NCBI GenBank assembly: GCA_964195485.1
Contig: CAXMPG010000011.1
Span: 1 to 9,997 of the forward strand
Direction of reading: 5' to 3'
Length of the DNA: 9,997 nt
From: CAJXZP01 sp964195485
GTDB taxonomy: Bacteria; Bacteroidota; Bacteroidia; Flavobacteriales_G; Salibacteraceae
A program made the position numbers and the translations under genes. Positions 7,090 to 9,997 of this stretch are shown piece by piece (position 1 is the stretch's first letter; each line of letters starts with the position of its first letter). The notes below the pieces were generated by a model, which searched no databases, was not told the origin of the DNA, and saw nothing but the letters and a program-made list of their open reading frames with translations.

Positions 7090-8100
7090 TTACTTAATCA
7101 TATCTTGAACATCCAAAAGACCAACTACTTTTCCTTCTGATACAACAACTAAAGAATCCACTTTAGTTTCAGAAAAAACAGCTTGTGCTTTGTAAAGTAA
7201 TTCTTCTGCATCAATAGTTTTAGGCGCATTTAATTCTAAATCGCTCATTTTACTATTTACAGCATCAGCACCTTTAGCCTCAACTAATCTACGTAAATCA
7301 CCATCAGTGAAAACACCAGCGGCAGCACCGTTAGCATCAACAATAGAAACAGCTCCGTAACCACCAGCAGTCATTTTAACGAGACAATCAGTTACAGTAG
7401 CATCCATACCTACGTGTGGATTCTTAGCACCAACTACATCTTTAACTTTAGCAGTCATGATGTGCGTATCTTGTGTGAACTGATCCGTACCCATTGTGGT
7501 AAAGTGGTTCATTGTTAATTGCTTGATTAATTTCCAAGGAACAGTAACGGTATGAACTCCAGCCGTAATTGCATTACGTACATGCTCTACATTACGTACA
7601 GAACTAAACATGATTTTAGTATCGTAACCGTAATATTCAACAGCATTCACACATTGCTCCACAAGAGCCAAAGCATCAGAACCTTGATCTTGTAAACGAC
7701 CTACAAGCGGGCAAACGTAAGTTGCGCCAGCTTCCATAGCCATATATGCTTGTTGTAAAGTATAAACTAAATGAACGTTTACCATAAAACCTTCATCCGT
7801 CAATTTCTTACATGCTTTCACACCTTCTAAAGACATAGGGATTTTGTAAACCGTTTTATTACGATCTAATCCTAATGCTTCTTGACGGTAAGCTTCTGCA
7901 ATAACTTCATCAGCAGTTTCTCCTAAAGCTTCAATTTGTAGTACATCTACAATTTTTGAAAGCTCAACAATTGTTCCGTCAATATCGGTAATACCGTGAC
8001 GATGCATAAAAGTTGGTGTGGTTGTTAAACCAGATAAAAAACCAATTTCCATTGCTTCTTTAATCTCTGCTAAATCAGCTGAATCTAAATATAATTCCAT
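7090..8100 (-). CDS. Transaldolase/FSA-type aldolase fused to a KdsD-like CBS pair (336 aa)
   Basis: Residues 1-220 form a transaldolase-family barrel close in size to fructose-6-phosphate aldolase. It starts MELYLDSAD (Asp6 kept), has GLTTTPT at 24-30, the Schiff-base lysine Lys86 in VYKIPMS, then NVHLVYTLQQA at 108-118, YVCPLVGR at 128-135 and FSSVRN at 165-170. The usual TTNPS Asn is Thr28, the Thr of the following strand is His110, and the aromatic after Pro131 is Leu132. Residues about 227-336 are two CBS domains with PHV at 228-230, GVFTDGDLRR at 262-271 and GKVVGLLDVQD at 323-333, the pattern seen in the CBS pair of arabinose-5-phosphate isomerase KdsD. No SIS domain is present. It lies 34 bp after kdsA in the same orientation, ahead of a terminator. 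Arabinose-5-phosphate formation (glycolaldehyde plus glyceraldehyde 3-phosphate), or control of pentose-phosphate flux by a Kdo-pathway ligand, are hypotheses; ordinary transaldolase activity is not excluded. Confidence 0.88.
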   Translation of the reverse strand: MELYLDSADLAEIKEAMEIGFLSGLTTTPTFMHRHGITDIDGTIVELSKIVDVLQIEALGETADEVIAEAYRQEALGLDRNKTVYKIPMSLEGVKACKKLTDEGFMVNVHLVYTLQQAYMAMEAGATYVCPLVGRLQDQGSDALALVEQCVNAVEYYGYDTKIMFSSVRNVEHVRNAITAGVHTVTVPWKLIKQLTMNHFTTMGTDQFTQDTHIMTAKVKDVVGAKNPHVGMDATVTDCLVKMTAGGYGAVSIVDANGAAAGVFTDGDLRRLVEAKGADAVNSKMSDLELNAPKTIDAEELLYKAQAVFSETKVDSLVVVSEGKVVGLLDVQDMIK

Positions 8101-8134
8101 CTTATTACGTTTTCTTATTTTATACTATGCCTAA

Positions 8135-8968
8135 CTATTTACGGTATTTTACCTCTAGCTCGTGCATTTCAATTAGGGGTTTCAAATATTCTTTTAATTG
8201 TGTCATATCCATTTGCGATGCTGCGTCACATAACGCTTCGCTAGGACAAGGATGAGCTTCTACAAAGATTCCATCTACACCAGCTGCAACACCTGCTCTT
8301 CCCAATACATCTAGGTACTGACGTGCACCACCTGAAGGATCAGAACTAGGAATTCCATACTTACGAATAGAATGAGTTACATCAAAGATAGTTGGGTATC
8401 CTGTTTCTCTCATATGATGAAAAGCACGAGGATCAACTACTAAATCATTGTAACCAAAAGCATAACCACGCTCGGTTAACAAAATGTTTTCATTTCCTGT
8501 AGATTCCACTTTAGCCACCGGCTTAGTCATGTTTTCAGGAGCTAAAAATTGGGCATGTTTTAAGTTAATTACTTTACCTGATTTTGCAGCTTCTACAACA
8601 AGCGTAGTTTGCATTACCAAATATGCTGGGATTTGAAGAATATCAACAACTTCAGAAGCCGGTCCAACTTGATCAGGATAATGGATATCTGTCAATATCG
8701 GAAATCCGAAATCTTCTTTTACGCGTTGTAAAATTTTCAAACCTTCATCCATACCAGGTCCCATGTAGTAATCTACAGAGCTACGGTTATCTTTTTGGAA
8801 AGACGATTTGTAAATTAAAGGGATGTCTAAATCTTCGCTCACACGTTTAAGTGTCTCCGCAGTATCCATCATTATTTTTTCCGACTCAATCACACAAGGA
8901 CCAGAAATCAAGAAAAGTTTATCAGCTCCGCATTCTACATCGCCAACCATTACCTTTTTAATACTCAT
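8135..8968 (-). CDS. kdsA: 3-deoxy-8-phosphooctulonate (Kdo 8-phosphate) synthase
   Basis: KdsA is cytoplasmic and condenses phosphoenolpyruvate with D-arabinose 5-phosphate to give Kdo 8-phosphate, the committed step toward the Kdo of lipid A-core or capsule. The 277-residue length is typical. Conserved blocks are ISGPCVIES at 21-29, KSSFQKDNRSS at 54-64, ILTDIH at 91-96, QIPAYLVMQT at 112-121, NLKHAQFLAPENM at 135-147, TERGYAFGYNDLVVD at 165-179, FDVTHS at 195-200, SGGARQ at 212-217 and EAHPCP at 237-242. Cys25 with His199, Glu237 and Asp248 makes the metal-site set of the metal-dependent class (as in the Aquifex enzyme); E. coli KdsA has Asn at the Cys position. It is the first gene of a unit with the transaldolase-CBS gene. 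The ATG at 8968 has an exact TAnnTTTG just upstream, supporting the start. Confidence 0.97.
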   Translation of the reverse strand: MSIKKVMVGDVECGADKLFLISGPCVIESEKIMMDTAETLKRVSEDLDIPLIYKSSFQKDNRSSVDYYMGPGMDEGLKILQRVKEDFGFPILTDIHYPDQVGPASEVVDILQIPAYLVMQTTLVVEAAKSGKVINLKHAQFLAPENMTKPVAKVESTGNENILLTERGYAFGYNDLVVDPRAFHHMRETGYPTIFDVTHSIRKYGIPSSDPSGGARQYLDVLGRAGVAAGVDGIFVEAHPCPSEALCDAASQMDMTQLKEYLKPLIEMHELEVKYRK

Positions 8969-8982
8969 TCAAAAAATTTTGG

Positions 8983-9015
8983 CAAAAGTATGATTTTAAC
9001 GGTAATAATAGACAA
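8983..9015 (-). promoter_or_regulatory. Bacteroidota-type promoter of the kdsA unit
   Basis: On the minus strand TACTTTTG (8990-8983) matches TAnnTTTG exactly, with a TTG at 9015-9013 22 bp upstream, slightly longer than the usual spacing. The element ends 14 bp before the kdsA ATG, so the leader would be under ten bases or so, and there is no Shine-Dalgarno-like sequence in the A/T-rich stretch before the start. Confidence 0.6.
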
Positions 9016-9185
9016 TTGTTGATTAATGTATGCCGGGTTGTTGATATGTTAGACGATTTTCGGAATAATCGCACTCAAATCAGCATTTAGACCGTCATGA
9101 ATTAATTTCTATTCTGGATGTTTTATCCAAATTAGACGATAAATTAGGTTTAAAACTTATTCAAAACCCATTTTAGTTTCCCTCT

Positions 9186-9195
9186 CCTATATAGG
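9186..9195. repeat. 10 bp perfect palindrome upstream of the nucleoside transporter
   Basis: CCTATATAGG is a perfect inverted repeat centred about 54 bp before the transporter start codon and about 26 bp upstream of its candidate -7 element, that is, around the -33 region. It could be a small operator half-site pair. Ten bases with an A/T core can arise by chance, so this is only a candidate. Confidence 0.2.
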
Positions 9196-9216
9196 GTTCT
9201 AATTCACAAAAAGCAC

Positions 9217-9224
9217 TATTTTGC
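9217..9224 (+). promoter_or_regulatory. Candidate -7 element of the nucleoside transporter gene
   Basis: TATTTTGC ends 20 bp before the ATG at 9245, the same position as the better-matching elements of the biotin carrier and kdsA genes, but it lacks one T of TAnnTTTG. No clear TTG sits at -33. The remainder of the 276 bp divergent gap 8969-9244 holds no recognised RNA or riboswitch. Confidence 0.3.
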
Positions 9225-9244
9225 ACGTCCCAAAATATAATTAT

Positions 9245-9997
9245 ATGGACTCAATGAGTTTTTCGTTTTTATCAATTCTACAAGGTTTAGGTGGTTTAGT
9301 ATTTTTAGTTGGATTGCTTTGGTTGTTTAGTTCTGACCGAAAGGCCATTAGTTGGCCATTAGTCGTTAAAGGACTTTTACTACAAATAATATTTGCCGTA
9401 GCTATTTTAAAAGTTGGCTTTATTGAAAAAGGCTTTGAGTGGGTTAGTCGCGCTTTTGTTAAAATAATTTCGTTCACCAACTTTGGTAGCGAGTTCTTGT
9501 TCGGTCAATTTGGAGTTGGAACTATTCATCCAGCTCTTGGCAACTTTGCTTTCGTGGTTCTACCTACTATTATTTTCTTTTCTGCTTTAACAAGCTTATT
9601 ATACTATTTAGGCATCCTACAAAAAGTGGTGTATGCTATGGCTTGGGTAATGAAAAGAGCACTGAAATTATCTGGCGCAGAAAGTTTAGCCACAGCAGGT
9701 AATATTTTCTTGGGTCAAACAGAAGCACCCTTATTAATTAAACCCTACTTAGCACAAATGACAAAATCCGAAATGATGGCGTTAATGACCGGTGGGATGG
9801 CAACGATAGCTGGTGGCGTTTTAGCCGCATATATTGGTTTCTTAGGTGGCGATAGTCCTGCCGAACAAACATTATTTGCGAAACACTTACTAGCCGCATC
9901 TATCATGTCGGCTCCGGCTGCTCTAATTGCGGCAAAAATATTGGTTCCAGAAACAGAAGAGTTTGATAACACCATGCATCTTAACAAAGATAAAATG
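9245..9997 (+). CDS. Concentrative nucleoside transporter, NupC/CNT family (N-terminal 251 residues, runs off window)
   Basis: The frame opens at the ATG at 9245 and stays open for 251 codons to the window end, so the C-terminal part (including the core helices with the second substrate-binding loop) is missing. CNT proteins import nucleosides with sodium or protons across the cytoplasmic membrane. The family marks are strong: FGVGTIHPALGNFAFVVLP (residues 86-104), an FFSALTSLLYYLGILQ helix, LSGAESLATAGNIFLGQTEA ending in the GQTEAP substrate-loop motif with LLIKPYL after it, a TGGMATIAGGVLAAY helix and the MSAPAA motif near 221-226. In this family the Gln-Thr-Glu of GQTEAP contacts the nucleoside base. 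Hydrophobic segments at about 10-28, 39-58, 100-120 and 170-188 fit the N-terminal topology. It is divergent from kdsA across 276 bp. Pyrimidine or purine preference cannot be judged from this portion. Confidence 0.93.
   Translation, partial: MDSMSFSFLSILQGLGGLVFLVGLLWLFSSDRKAISWPLVVKGLLLQIIFAVAILKVGFIEKGFEWVSRAFVKIISFTNFGSEFLFGQFGVGTIHPALGNFAFVVLPTIIFFSALTSLLYYLGILQKVVYAMAWVMKRALKLSGAESLATAGNIFLGQTEAPLLIKPYLAQMTKSEMMALMTGGMATIAGGVLAAYIGFLGGDSPAEQTLFAKHLLAASIMSAPAALIAAKILVPETEEFDNTMHLNKDKM

Noticed and set aside
8623..8850. 75-codon plus-strand open frame within kdsA
   Set aside because: Antisense to highly conserved kdsA blocks.
8969..9244. Riboswitch or small RNA upstream of the nucleoside transporter
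   Set aside because: No conserved riboswitch core or stable multi-stem structure was recognisable by eye in the 276 bp gap.
9241..9987. Two minus-strand open frames (9241-9480 and 9745-9987)
   Set aside because: Both are antisense to the nucleoside transporter frame, which carries the family motifs GQTEAP and FVVLP over the same bases.

Overview
The window is AT-rich, tightly packed DNA from a Gram-negative bacterium, most likely a member of the Bacteroidota and probably a flavobacterium. The evidence is a kdsA gene (so the cell makes Kdo for an outer-membrane glycolipid or capsule), several promoter-like sequences matching or nearly matching the Bacteroidota -7 element TAnnTTTG shortly before start codons, A/T-rich leaders mostly lacking a strong Shine-Dalgarno sequence, an M1 peptidase with a lipoprotein signal, and a stand-alone biotin carrier with a propionyl-CoA-carboxylase-like N-terminal half. 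The genus is not determined.

Layout. 1-1672 (minus): four consecutive DUF805 small membrane-protein genes, the last cut by the window edge. 1790-4387 (minus): a zinc M1-family aminopeptidase made as a lipoprotein. It is divergent, across a 144 bp gap, from 4532-5038 (plus), a biotin carboxyl carrier protein followed by a clear intrinsic terminator. 5149-6972 (minus): a multi-spanning GT-C-like membrane protein with a soluble C-terminal domain. 7090-8968 (minus): a two-gene unit, kdsA followed by a transaldolase-type aldolase domain fused to two CBS domains, ending in a hairpin terminator. 9245-9997 (plus, open at the right edge): a concentrative nucleoside transporter of the NupC/CNT family.

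How the genes may work together. kdsA condenses phosphoenolpyruvate with D-arabinose 5-phosphate. The next gene in the unit carries CBS domains that closely resemble those of KdsD, the arabinose-5-phosphate isomerase, including the GxFTDGDLRR motif, but the SIS isomerase domain is replaced by a transaldolase/fructose-6-phosphate-aldolase barrel with the Schiff-base lysine kept and several active-site positions changed. This is the most interesting object in the window: it may supply, consume or sense the Kdo precursor. The GT-C-like protein next door could act on surface glycans, but a terminator separates it from the Kdo unit. The DUF805 array, the peptidase, the biotin carrier and the nucleoside transporter look like independent units.

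I saw no RNA genes, CRISPR arrays, insertion sequences or phage genes. No gene-free stretch exceeds 300 bp; the longest is 8969-9244.
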